DNA of 64,000 bases, taken from contig MNQK01000005.1 in NCBI GenBank assembly GCA_001915385.1, positions 21,974 to 85,973 on the forward strand. The letters run 5' to 3'. The notes beneath the pieces were generated by a model. That model had not been told where the DNA came from and searched no databases. It saw only the letters and a list, made by a program, of their open reading frames with translations. Position 1 is the first letter of the stretch; each line of letters opens with the position of its first letter. Shown in pieces: positions 26,482 through 35,238 of the stretch. The DNA comes from Bacteroidales bacterium 52_46 (GTDB lineage: Bacteria; Bacteroidota; Bacteroidia; Bacteroidales; Muribaculaceae). Position numbers and translations under genes: made by a program.

Positions 26482-26537
26482 TCCGAGTATAATCCGAAAA
26501 TAATTTATATAATTATGCATTTATGCGGGTGAAACGC

Positions 26538-26569
26538 TTGCATCCGGGCTCTTTTTTTCGTATCTTTGC
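26538..26569 (+). promoter_or_regulatory. Promoter of the first CotH gene
   Basis: TTG at 26538-26540, 20 bases, then TATCTTTGC at 26561-26569, leaving a leader of about 105 bases before ATG 26681. Confidence 0.75.
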
Positions 26570-26680
26570 ATATTGTTTTTCGGAAATCGAGAGATGTGTC
26601 ATCTCAATTATTTCCGCATTAAATTAATCTTGAATCATTCCTTTTTTGCAACATCGTAACTATTTTAACCAAAGTCAACC

Positions 26681-28969
26681 ATGACCAGATTATTTTATTG
26701 TATCTCCCTGATACTCGGGATACTTATGGCCGTACCGACAGTCAATGCACAGAATGCGACTGATGGTGACGGCTATCCAACAATGTATGTACGCGGCGAC
26801 CAGACCGGCGACTGGAGCGCCAACGATGACTACATGTTCAGCCGCGAGGGCGACACCTATACCCTGCATCTTGACGCCCTCGACGGGCATTTCAAAATCT
26901 CTAATGCTGACTGGACCTGCAATCTCGGCGCAAACAGCGAAAGCTCGGCCGACATATCGGCTTCGGCAATCAAGACAGGCGCGGCCAACGGATATAACTT
27001 CAATGCCGTCAGACTGCATGACGTGGATATATCGTTCAGACTCCAGCTCAACGACGGACAGCCCCTCCCGACGCAGATAACATTTATCGTCGAAGGACAG
27101 CCCGCACCCGACCCCGAACCGGATCCGGCTCCGGCTACAGGCGTATCGGGCACACTCCCCGTGCTGTATATCAATGTATACCAGTATGACAACGCCACAG
27201 AATCGTTTATCCTCGACGGCGACGGCAACAAAATATTCGATAACGATGTAATAAGCAAAGACTTAGGACACAAAGAGTATTTTCATGGCGAATACCGGCT
27301 CGATGTCAACGGCTGCCAGTGGCTTATCGACCTCGGCGCCAATTCAGTAGGGACAAAGGATGCACCCCTGCCCCTCCAAATCAAAGCACGCGGCAACTAC
27401 ACCCGCAAAGCTTTCGCCAAGAAGCCGTTCAAGCTCAAGCTCGACAAGAAGCAGAACCTCCTCAACATGAACATAAACGGAGCCAAATCGAAGCACTGGG
27501 CCATACTGGCGCATGCCGACGACAACAAGGGCTATCTGCGCAACTTCACCGGCTTCGCGCTCGGCGAACGTATCGGACTGCCCTGGACACCGCGCCAGCA
27601 ACCGATTGAGGTGGTAATCAACGGCGACTACCGCGGCCTCTATTTTCTGACGGAGTCGATACGCGTGGGCGACGGACGAGTACCCGTAGAGGAGCTTGAC
27701 GACAATGTCGACGACCGTGCGCTCGTGTCGGGCGGATATATCGTCGAACTCGACAACTACGACGAACCCGAGGACGCCCAGATAAAAATGGAAGAAAAGG
27801 GTCAGTCTGACCAGTACAAAGACTTGCTCCGCATCACGTTCGACACCCCCGAGGTCTACTCCGACCTGCAGCGCCGCTTCATCGCCGACCAGTTCACCGC
27901 CATCAACGACCTCATCGGCGACGACTCCGACAATATGTGGAAGTACATGGATCTGGATGATGCCGCCCGCTACTATGTGGTGGAGGAAATCATATCGCAC
28001 ACGGAGTCGTACCACGGGTCGACGTATATGTTCCGCGACCGCGGCGAGGGCCAGAAATGGCATTTCTCGCCGCTTTGGGACTGCGGCAACGCATTCAACG
28101 GACTGACCGACGCCTATTTCTATGACTGCGACCCGTTCGGCAACACATGGATACCGTCGCTGCGCATGAACAGCACATTCAACGCCAAGGTAAAAGAGAC
28201 CTGGCAATGGTTCATGGGCACACAGGGCGGATACGCCGGCCTTACCGACGACATCAACACCTATTGCAGCCACATAGCCGAGGCCGCCAAAGCCGACGCA
28301 CGCCGCTGGAAAGGTCAGCCCACGCCCGACGGCGGACAGGCCGTAACCGACAACAGCGACATGGAATCGTGCAAGAAGACCGTGCTCCGTCACCTCAGCG
28401 CCAAGATAAACTGGCTCGCGCAGCAAAACGATTTCGGCGCCATCGGCGGCAATTATCCCGAACCGGCACGCGACACCACCCCCGCCGAACCCCTCCCCTC
28501 CTATGCCCGCGAGCCGCAGCCCGAGGAGATCATCACGGTATATTTCATCGACGACAGCAATGAGCCGTGGGACGAAGTGTATGCCTACGTGTACGGTCCA
28601 ACCGAGGACGGCATCGAAAACTATCAGGCACTCGGCACATGGCCTGGCACCGCGATGCAGCCCGCGACAATCGAGGGCAAAAGCGGCTACATGCTCTCAT
28701 TCGAGCCGGAACATAAACTTGCCGCGACAGCCTGCATCATAATCAACGGCGGCCTTGACGCGACGCAGACCAAGACCTTCCCCCTCGCCGACGGAAACAT
28801 CTACTACCGTTCGGGCAAATTCACCGATGCCGACATCGTAATCGAGGATGCGGCTGATGCTGAGGCTGAATATTTCGACGTCATGGGACGCCGTGTCGTG
28901 GCTCCCGCAGAGGGCGGCGTGTATATCGTGCGCCGCGGCGACAAGGTCAGCAAGGAAGTGATGCGCTGA
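26681..28969 (+). CDS. Secreted CotH-kinase family protein with starch-binding-like module
   Basis: The 762-residue product has a signal peptide and an N-terminal beta domain (YPTMYVRGDQTGDW). A Pro/Glu/Asp linker (about 140-150) leads into a CotH domain (about 155-600): KARGNYTRKAFAKKPFKLKL, NGDYRGLYFLTESIRVGDG and HFSPLWDCGNAF. A CBM26-like module follows (about 640-740, VYFIDDSNEPW, GTWPGTAM), then the shared tail (YFDVMGRRV, GGVYIVRRGDKVSKEVMR). CotH proteins are atypical protein kinases known from spore coats; in gut Bacteroidetes they occur as secreted proteins of unknown substrate. Starch or glycan binding is inferred from the module. A paralogue follows directly. Confidence 0.88.
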   Translation: MTRLFYCISLILGILMAVPTVNAQNATDGDGYPTMYVRGDQTGDWSANDDYMFSREGDTYTLHLDALDGHFKISNADWTCNLGANSESSADISASAIKTGAANGYNFNAVRLHDVDISFRLQLNDGQPLPTQITFIVEGQPAPDPEPDPAPATGVSGTLPVLYINVYQYDNATESFILDGDGNKIFDNDVISKDLGHKEYFHGEYRLDVNGCQWLIDLGANSVGTKDAPLPLQIKARGNYTRKAFAKKPFKLKLDKKQNLLNMNINGAKSKHWAILAHADDNKGYLRNFTGFALGERIGLPWTPRQQPIEVVINGDYRGLYFLTESIRVGDGRVPVEELDDNVDDRALVSGGYIVELDNYDEPEDAQIKMEEKGQSDQYKDLLRITFDTPEVYSDLQRRFIADQFTAINDLIGDDSDNMWKYMDLDDAARYYVVEEIISHTESYHGSTYMFRDRGEGQKWHFSPLWDCGNAFNGLTDAYFYDCDPFGNTWIPSLRMNSTFNAKVKETWQWFMGTQGGYAGLTDDINTYCSHIAEAAKADARRWKGQPTPDGGQAVTDNSDMESCKKTVLRHLSAKINWLAQQNDFGAIGGNYPEPARDTTPAEPLPSYAREPQPEEIITVYFIDDSNEPWDEVYAYVYGPTEDGIENYQALGTWPGTAMQPATIEGKSGYMLSFEPEHKLAATACIIINGGLDATQTKTFPLADGNIYYRSGKFTDADIVIEDAADAEAEYFDVMGRRVVAPAEGGVYIVRRGDKVSKEVMR

Positions 28970-29039
28970 TACGAATTTGGATAACTTGTGGCGTAAGGGA
29001 TGCCACAAGTGATACGGGGACAACACGGAGGATAAGTGG

Positions 29040-29069
29040 ATACCACGGGGGCGAGACGCCCCCGCCCCT
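29040..29069. repeat. Single family B hairpin (B3)
   Basis: One arm of the family B palindrome (TACCACGGGGGCGAGACG then CCCCCGCCCC) stands alone between the two CotH genes, 3' of the first. Confidence 0.85.
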
Positions 29070-29129
29070 TTTCCCCCTGCCTATATACACTTTTATTTAT
29101 TTGAGACAAAACCAATTACAATTTTATTT

Positions 29130-32100
29130 ATGAGAAAATTATTACTGCTACTGTGCTGTTGGTTCAGTGTTATCGGACTGTCGGCACAGACCTACGACTC
29201 CGAAGGGTATCCGGAAATATACCTTCGCGGAAGTATGACCGGAGATTTTGCCGTGAACAACGATTACAAATTCAACCGTGAGGGTGATAGCTATTCACTC
29301 TACGTTGAAAGTCTTGACGGAAAATTCAAGATTGCAGACAAAGATTGGACGACAGTGAACCACACTTGCTCCTCTGCAATATCATACGACGGAACTTATA
29401 CGTTTAATAAAGGAGAATCCAACACTACGGCCAGCGGCCTCAAAAAAGTGACCATAAGTTTCACATTTGACAAAGCCAATCCGTCAAACCCGCTGAACGT
29501 CACCTTCAAGCAAGAGGGTAGCGAAAGCGGAGGCGAAGAAGGCGGCGAAGAAGGCGGTGAGGGCGGCGATGTAACCCCCGGCCAGTATTACGTATATTTC
29601 GACAATACCGACAACTGGGCACAGCCTTGCGTATGGGCCTGGAGCGGAGAAAGCAACTGTACCGCCAAAGGCACTTGGCCAGGTGATGCAATGACAAAAA
29701 CCGCTGACGGCAAATGGTATTGGGAACTGCCCGCCGGCAAAGTAGTTCCTTCAAGCATCATTTTCAACAATAACAATAATGGAATCGAAACAAAAACGTT
29801 GACCTACGTCAACGGGGCTACATATAAATCCGACGGAAGCTATACCGGAGGCGAGATAGTTACGCCGCCGGTAAATCCGCCGGTGTCGGAGCTGAAGCCT
29901 ACGGGAACGCTGCCGGTGCTTTATATCAATGTTTATACCGATGCTACCCACTCCACTTTGCAGCCGGAGATTATTGACAAGAACCTCGCACATAAGAATT
30001 ATTTCAGCGATGCCGAATATTGGCTCGATGTGAACGGCTGTCAGTGGCTTATGGATCTTGGTGCCACTTCGGTCGGCTCGGAAGATGCCCCGCTCCCTCT
30101 TGAAATCAAGGCTCGTGGCAACTTCACCCGCAAAGGGTACTCGAAGAAACCGTTCAAGCTCAAACTCGGGAGCAAACAGAACCTTCTCAACATGAATGCC
30201 AAAGGCGCCAAGTCAAAGCATTGGGCGATACTCGCACACGCCGACGACTCGTTCGGCTACATGCGCAACTTCGTCGGCTTCCGTCTCGGCGAGATGATCG
30301 GACTCCCCTGGACTCCCCGCCAGCAGCCGATTGAGGTGGTAATCAACGGCGACTACCGCGGCATCTACTTCCTGACGGAGTCGATACGCGTAGGCGACGG
30401 CCGCCTTCCCATTACCGAACTGGGCGACAATGTAAGCGACCCTGCTCTGGTATCGGGCGGCTATCTCGTGGAGCTCGATAACTATTATGACGACTGCACT
30501 TTCGCACTACCTGATGCGTCAAACAGCAACAAAACCGGCCATTACGGCGACCTTATGGTCACAGCCGACACTCCGGAGAAGTATTCCGACCTTCAGCTTC
30601 GCTTTGTAAAGGAGCAGTTCACCAAGATGAATGACCTTGTCAATTCAAGCGACGACAGCGAACTGTGGAAATATCTCGACCTCGACGATGCCGCGCGCTA
30701 CTATGTGGTGGAGGAAATAATCTCTCACTATGAGGCATATCACGGCTCAACCTACCTGATGCGCAACCACGGAGAGAAACAAAAATGGCACTTCTCGCCC
30801 CTTTGGGACTGCGGACACGCTTTTGACGGGCCTACGAACCAATTTTTCCCGGCATGGAATGAGCCCGGGACAACCTACGGCAACAACTGGATTGGCAATA
30901 ACGCCGGAACAGGCTTGCGGAGCAAGACTAAATTCATGGACAAAGTGAAAGCCACTTTCCAATGGTTCGTCAACAAGGAGGTGGACGGAAGCGCAAGCCC
31001 CTACGAACGGCTCCAGACCGAGATTGACGAATATGTAGATCACATCAAGGCAGCCGCCTTGCAGGATGCAAAACGCTGGAAAGACGCACCCAAGCCCACC
31101 AATGAGTCAGACGTACGCGATGTAGTCGACAACAGCGACCTCGATGATTATGACAAAAAAACAGTCAAAAACCGGTTGGACGCTAAAATAACCTGGCTTA
31201 AAGGACAATGGGGCGACCAGAAACTCAAAGAGCCGGAACGCGACACTACTCCGGCCGCTGAGCTTCCCGAATATGCCAAACCGGGTTATGTACCCAAGAC
31301 ATACAATGTATATGTAATCGACGATGCCGATACCAAGTGGGGAGAAGTCAGTCTCTATCTTTATATAAAGGGTGGCAGCAAATACAGCGAATGGCCCGGC
31401 GATACGCTTGCTCTTGACAAGAATGTCACCGTCAACGGCGTGCAGGGCGCATACACATTCACCGTACCCGAGGAATATGGCAACGGCCTTGTGATATTCA
31501 GCAAAGGCGGTAATAACCAGTATCCGGGCTCTAATGATGACGGACTTCCCATCGATGGCAAAGATATGGTATTCCACACCAAAGATAACATCTGGGAAGA
31601 GGTGACTTCGATAGAGTATCCGTGGTCGGGCACGCTTCCGCTTGTGCGCATCAATACTCCCGCAGGTGCAGAAATAGGCTATGGCGACGACGGAGCTGTG
31701 AAGGGATCGACATTCGAAATCGACGCCCTCGGGCTTGAAGGAGTCGCAGCGGTAGGGCCTGCGCAGCCGGGCAATGTCACTATAAAAGGCCGCGGCAAAA
31801 CTTACTGGGACTCTTTCGAGAAGAAAGCATACAAGCTGAAATTCAAGGAAAAGGTAGCGGTGCTCGGTATGCCCCAAAGCAAGCACTGGGTGCTGATGCC
31901 TTACGCCAACGATGCCGCCAACGGTCTGCTGACAAACTATACCGGACATGAGCTGTCACGCCTTATCGGACTGGAATGGACTCCCTCTATGAAACCGGTA
32001 GAGGTGGTGCTCAACGGCGATTATATCGGATTATATTTCATCGCGGAGAATGTACGTGCGGCAGCCGACCGCGTGCAGATAGCTGACTACGGCGACCCGA

Positions 32101-33119
32101 CATACTCCGAGGCCGACGACTTCCTGCTCGAATTCGGCACCGAACTCGCCGACGACGGCACCGAACTGTTCTATTCATGGACGTCAGACAACGGATTTGA
32201 GAACAAGCTCGTCACCTCAACTCCTGCAAGAGAGGATATATATGACAAGATCACAGTGGCCGAAGGTGATGTCATAGCGGCGCGCATCCGGGAATCTCTT
32301 GCCGGACATGTCGATGCGCTCAAAGCAGCCGTAGCCGGTGCGAAAGCACGCCCGATGTCGGCCGACTGGACACAGGTAATCGACCCCGAACAGGCCGCCA
32401 AATATTATGTCGTGCAGGAGATTATGGACGATGCAAAATCGTTTACCGACAATTTCTACATGCACCATACCACAGGAAGCCGATGGATGATGGGTCCGGT
32501 ATGGGACTTCGGCAACGCATTCACAAGCGACGGTAACAAAACCGCGCTCATACATGAGAATGAGGGCTACAACGGTTCGTTCATCAAGGACCTTTATGCC
32601 AACCGCCAATTCGTATGGTTCGTGGGCTACACATTCGCAAAATTCGTTGACGGCAAGAGCCCGCGCATGAATACAGCCCGGGCAATATCAAAGACAGCGG
32701 CCACAGGTACGTCGCAAGCCGATTTCGACCCGACGATGAACGGTAAGTTCGCCGATGTATCTGCATCAATCGACGATATGGTGCACAGCATTTCGGATGC
32801 GGTGGTGAAAGACGCGGTGCGCTGGCCTCAATACGCAGCCACGAGCGAGGGCAACGCCCTGGCGCAGCGAGCCGAGACTATGAAGGCAAAAATGGCACAG
32901 TCACAGACATATCTCGCCACACCGGCCACCGAGGAGGGTGCGGGCTGGAACTGGCAGGACATCACTACCGGCGTAGAGGAGACTGTCATCGGCAACGACG
33001 ACGATGCCGCCGAGGCGGAATATTTCGACGTCATGGGACGCCGCGTGGCCAATCCGCAGCCGGGCAGCATCTGCATCGTGCGCCGCGGGAGCAAAATGAG
33101 CAAAGTGCTGGTAAAGTAA
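29130..33119 (+). CDS. Secreted protein with two CotH-kinase domains and two CBM26-like modules
   Basis: The 1329-residue product is an enlarged paralogue of the preceding protein. Order: signal peptide, beta domain (YPEIYLRGSMTGDF), Gly/Glu linker near 130-146, CBM26-like module (about 150-240, YYVYFDNTDNW, GTWPGDAM), first CotH domain (about 255-690, NGDYRGIYFLTESIRVGDG, HFSPLWDCGHAFDG), second CBM-like module (about 735-815, YNVYVIDDADTKW, SEWPGD), more divergent second CotH domain (about 830-1260, NGDYIGLYFIAENV, MMGPVWDFGNAF), and the shared tail (YFDVMGRRV, CIVRRGSKMSKVLVK). Two kinase-like units on one secreted chain with interleaved carbohydrate modules are unusual. A terminator follows at 33144. 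Confidence 0.87.
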   Translation: MRKLLLLLCCWFSVIGLSAQTYDSEGYPEIYLRGSMTGDFAVNNDYKFNREGDSYSLYVESLDGKFKIADKDWTTVNHTCSSAISYDGTYTFNKGESNTTASGLKKVTISFTFDKANPSNPLNVTFKQEGSESGGEEGGEEGGEGGDVTPGQYYVYFDNTDNWAQPCVWAWSGESNCTAKGTWPGDAMTKTADGKWYWELPAGKVVPSSIIFNNNNNGIETKTLTYVNGATYKSDGSYTGGEIVTPPVNPPVSELKPTGTLPVLYINVYTDATHSTLQPEIIDKNLAHKNYFSDAEYWLDVNGCQWLMDLGATSVGSEDAPLPLEIKARGNFTRKGYSKKPFKLKLGSKQNLLNMNAKGAKSKHWAILAHADDSFGYMRNFVGFRLGEMIGLPWTPRQQPIEVVINGDYRGIYFLTESIRVGDGRLPITELGDNVSDPALVSGGYLVELDNYYDDCTFALPDASNSNKTGHYGDLMVTADTPEKYSDLQLRFVKEQFTKMNDLVNSSDDSELWKYLDLDDAARYYVVEEIISHYEAYHGSTYLMRNHGEKQKWHFSPLWDCGHAFDGPTNQFFPAWNEPGTTYGNNWIGNNAGTGLRSKTKFMDKVKATFQWFVNKEVDGSASPYERLQTEIDEYVDHIKAAALQDAKRWKDAPKPTNESDVRDVVDNSDLDDYDKKTVKNRLDAKITWLKGQWGDQKLKEPERDTTPAAELPEYAKPGYVPKTYNVYVIDDADTKWGEVSLYLYIKGGSKYSEWPGDTLALDKNVTVNGVQGAYTFTVPEEYGNGLVIFSKGGNNQYPGSNDDGLPIDGKDMVFHTKDNIWEEVTSIEYPWSGTLPLVRINTPAGAEIGYGDDGAVKGSTFEIDALGLEGVAAVGPAQPGNVTIKGRGKTYWDSFEKKAYKLKFKEKVAVLGMPQSKHWVLMPYANDAANGLLTNYTGHELSRLIGLEWTPSMKPVEVVLNGDYIGLYFIAENVRAAADRVQIADYGDPTYSEADDFLLEFGTELADDGTELFYSWTSDNGFENKLVTSTPAREDIYDKITVAEGDVIAARIRESLAGHVDALKAAVAGAKARPMSADWTQVIDPEQAAKYYVVQEIMDDAKSFTDNFYMHHTTGSRWMMGPVWDFGNAFTSDGNKTALIHENEGYNGSFIKDLYANRQFVWFVGYTFAKFVDGKSPRMNTARAISKTAATGTSQADFDPTMNGKFADVSASIDDMVHSISDAVVKDAVRWPQYAATSEGNALAQRAETMKAKMAQSQTYLATPATEEGAGWNWQDITTGVEETVIGNDDDAAEAEYFDVMGRRVANPQPGSICIVRRGSKMSKVLVK

Positions 33120-33143
33120 TCTCCGGTAATTTCTGATAAAAAA

Positions 33144-33176
33144 GGCGCCCTGTCGGTTTTCGACAGGGCGCTTTTT
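33144..33176 (+). terminator. Rho-independent terminator after the CotH pair
   Basis: GCGCCCTGTCG (33145-33155) pairs with CGACAGGGCGC (33161-33171), followed by five T. An A-run upstream could make it work for the convergent DJ-1 gene too. Confidence 0.9.
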
Positions 33177-33193
33177 GTAGCACCGCCGGTGGT

Positions 33194-33227
33194 GTCGGAC
33201 AGGTCAGACAGGTCGGACGGGTCGGAC
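33194..33227. repeat. 9-bp tandem repeat (GTCGGACAG)x4
   Basis: Four near-identical 9-base units GTC(G/A)GAC(A/G)G lie between the CotH terminator and the DJ-1 gene. This is the cleanest of the GTCnGAC arrays. Confidence 0.85.
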
Positions 33228-33263
33228 TTTGGGCGCAGTTTTTTGTGGAAGCCTCTTCTTTTT

Positions 33264-33839
33264 TTAGAAGTAGAAGTTCATTGACTTGGGGTAGAAGAGC
33301 ATGCCGGAGCCTATCTGCTGTGCTATGCTCTCGCCCATCGAGTTGGCTACGATGGCAAGGGCGAAACGCAGGGCCGAGGCAGGTCCGTTGCCGGTTATCA
33401 GATTGTCGAGGGCTATGACGGGGGCGTCACGCCATATTGCCTTCGATACGGAGGCCTGTGTGCCGGGGTATCCGGTGCATTCGCGTCCGTCGAGGAGGCC
33501 GAGCGAGCCGAGTACGACGGCGGGAGCCGCGCAGATAGCCGCGATTTTGCCTCCTTTGGCAGCGTGCTCCTTGAGCAGGGTGCAGAGAGGAGCGTATTGC
33601 GCGAGGTTGCTCGAGCCGGGCATGCCGCCGGGAGTTATGAGCCATTCGATATTGTCAAACCGTGTTTTGGAAAACAACAAATCAGCTTCAACAGTGATGC
33701 CATTGGCACCCGTGACCTTGTGTTCGGGTATAATGGAGACTGTCTTGATGTCCATGCCTGCACGACGCATTACATCGACTACCGTCAGGGCTTCTATCTC
33801 TTCGAAGCCCGGAGCCAGGAATAAAAATGAGCGATTCAT
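33264..33839 (-). CDS. DJ-1/PfpI family protein
   Basis: The 191-residue protein belongs to the DJ-1/ThiJ/PfpI superfamily (YajL-like). Visible are FLAPGFEEIEA with the conserved Glu, TPGGMPGSSNL, and the nucleophile elbow AICAAPAVVLGSLGLLDG with the reactive Cys. Family members act in oxidative-stress protection or glyoxal detoxification; which applies here is not readable. Its -7 box lies at 33875-33883, back to back with apbE. Confidence 0.92.
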   Translation of the reverse strand: MNRSFLFLAPGFEEIEALTVVDVMRRAGMDIKTVSIIPEHKVTGANGITVEADLLFSKTRFDNIEWLITPGGMPGSSNLAQYAPLCTLLKEHAAKGGKIAAICAAPAVVLGSLGLLDGRECTGYPGTQASVSKAIWRDAPVIALDNLITGNGPASALRFALAIVANSMGESIAQQIGSGMLFYPKSMNFYF

Positions 33840-33864
33840 GATAGATAGGTTTAGAGTGTATATA

Positions 33865-33894
33865 TTGTGTTAAAACAAAGGTATATAAATTTTG
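33865..33894 (+). promoter_or_regulatory. Promoter of apbE, overlapping the divergent DJ-1 promoter
   Basis: TTG at 33865-33867 and TAAATTTTG at 33886-33894 (18 bases apart) point right. On the minus strand TACCTTTGT at 33875-33883 is the -7 box of the DJ-1 gene. The two promoters interleave, so only one polymerase could bind at a time. Confidence 0.55.
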
Positions 33895-33932
33895 TTTTAA
33901 AAAAAATGTTTAATTTTGAAAAAAATCATTTT

Positions 33933-34952
33933 ATGTTTAAGAACATGTTGAAGATATTGCCGGCGGCGGTGTTGATGCTTGTCGCGGCCGCGTGCGGCAC
34001 CGGCAGAAAAAGCGAGGCATACACTACGATTGAGGGGAGCGTGTGGCACACGACAATGCGTATCACCTACGGCTCGGAACGCGACCTGAAGGACTCCGTC
34101 ATAGCGGTCACCAACCGCGTGGAAGCGTCCCTGTCGCCGTTTCTGCCCGATTCGAGAATCTCGCTCATCAACCGCAATGAGGCCATGACGACCGACGGAT
34201 ATATCGACAGAGTGTTCGCCGAGTCACAACGCATCAATTGCGTGTCGGGAGGGGCTTTTGATCCCACCGTGGCTCCGTTGGTCAATCTCTGGGGGTTCGG
34301 CTACGAAGGTGACGGCGGCGAACCGACGCGTGAACAGACCGACAGCTGCCTGGCGCTCGTGGGTATCGGCGAATGCAGGATCGAACGAGGCCGGATGGTG
34401 AAAAAAGCCGAAGGAACGCAGTTTAATTTCTCGGCAATCACCAAAGGATTCGGCATCGACTGCATAGCGGAGATGCTGCGCGGCGAGGGTATAGAGAACT
34501 ATATGATCGAGATAGGGGGCGAAGTGGCGCTCAAAGGCGTCAATCCACGCGGCGAAAAATGGCACATACAGATTGATGCGCCGGTGACTGACAACAGCGG
34601 GCATGAACGGCTCTCGGTGATAGAACTGACCGACTGCTGCATAGCCACCTCAGGCAACTACCGCAACTACCGCGACACAAGCCACGGGCGCGTGGGGCAC
34701 ACCATATCGCCCGCTACGGGAATGCCGTATGCCAACGATGTGGTGTCGGCGACGGTGATAGCCCCTGCTACGATGACGGCCGACGCGCTTGCCACCGCAC
34801 TTATGGCGATGGACGCACGTGCCGGGCTGGCTATGATTGAGGAGATGGAGGGGGTGGAGGCCATGCTCGTGATAACCGAGGGCGACAGCTGGAGAATCGC
34901 GACTACCGCGGGATTTCCGGTGCCGGAGCAAAGTGAAGCGGCACGCAGCTGA
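33933..34952 (+). CDS. apbE: FAD:protein FMN transferase (ApbE), lipoprotein
   Basis: ApbE attaches FMN covalently to Thr residues of Na+-pumping NADH:quinone reductase and related RNF subunits on the outer face of the inner membrane. The product starts MFKNMLKILP, has a lipobox VAAACGTG, and shows family motifs VEASLSPFLPDSRISLINR, GGAFDPTVAPLVNLWGFG, FSAITKGFGID, EIGGEVALKG and HTISPATGMP, plus a C-terminal Asp/Thr metal site (TMTADALATALM). It is 339 residues from the chosen start. Upstream in-frame ATGs lie at or before the inferred transcription start. Confidence 0.92.
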   Translation: MFKNMLKILPAAVLMLVAAACGTGRKSEAYTTIEGSVWHTTMRITYGSERDLKDSVIAVTNRVEASLSPFLPDSRISLINRNEAMTTDGYIDRVFAESQRINCVSGGAFDPTVAPLVNLWGFGYEGDGGEPTREQTDSCLALVGIGECRIERGRMVKKAEGTQFNFSAITKGFGIDCIAEMLRGEGIENYMIEIGGEVALKGVNPRGEKWHIQIDAPVTDNSGHERLSVIELTDCCIATSGNYRNYRDTSHGRVGHTISPATGMPYANDVVSATVIAPATMTADALATALMAMDARAGLAMIEEMEGVEAMLVITEGDSWRIATTAGFPVPEQSEAARS

Positions 34953-34978
34953 CGGAGCCGCTGCCGACGGCGGGACAA

Positions 34979-35013
34979 GTCGGACGTGTCAGACTTGTCC
35001 GACCTGTCGGACT
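34979..35013. repeat. 9-bp tandem repeat (GTCnGACnT)x4
   Basis: Four degenerate units follow apbE: GTCGGACGT, GTCAGACTT, GTCCGACCT, GTCGGACTT. GTCGGAC and GTCCGAC pair to a small hairpin. It lies just 3' of the minus-strand small RNA candidate. Confidence 0.75.
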
Positions 35014-35027
35014 TAGACCGGGTATAT

Positions 35028-35099
35028 AAAAGAAAAATCGGCTGTCATCCCGACATCCGATAAATCTTTAACCTTAAATCTAATACCATGAAAAACACA
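35028..35099 (-). ncRNA. Small structured RNA candidate, copy 2
   Basis: On the minus strand the 33 bases from 35099 are identical to those at 52583 on the plus strand. They are followed by a hairpin (ATCGGATGTC, loop GGGAT, GACAGCCGAT; 35061-35037, one A-G mismatch) and a T-run. A TATATTTGC box at 35102-35110 lies directly upstream. No minus-strand gene follows; apbE lies antisense. This supports a free-standing RNA of about 70 bases. It also contains a 14-codon frame beginning MVLDLRLK (35089 to 35045). Confidence 0.65.
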
Positions 35100-35185
35100 G
35101 TGCAAATATAGTAATTATGACATTAGAACAGCCCGCGGGAGGAATAGTTCGGGGAAATGCCTATATTTAACACATATTAACACTA

Positions 35186-35212
35186 TTGATTGTAGGAAAT
35201 TTGCTATCTTCG
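35186..35212 (+). promoter_or_regulatory. Weak promoter of the two-component operon
   Basis: TTG at 35186-35188 and TATCTTCG at 35205-35212 (16 bases apart) resemble -33/-7 elements with one -7 mismatch. Confidence 0.4.
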
Positions 35213-35238
35213 TAAGCACCAACAGAAAAAACACCATT

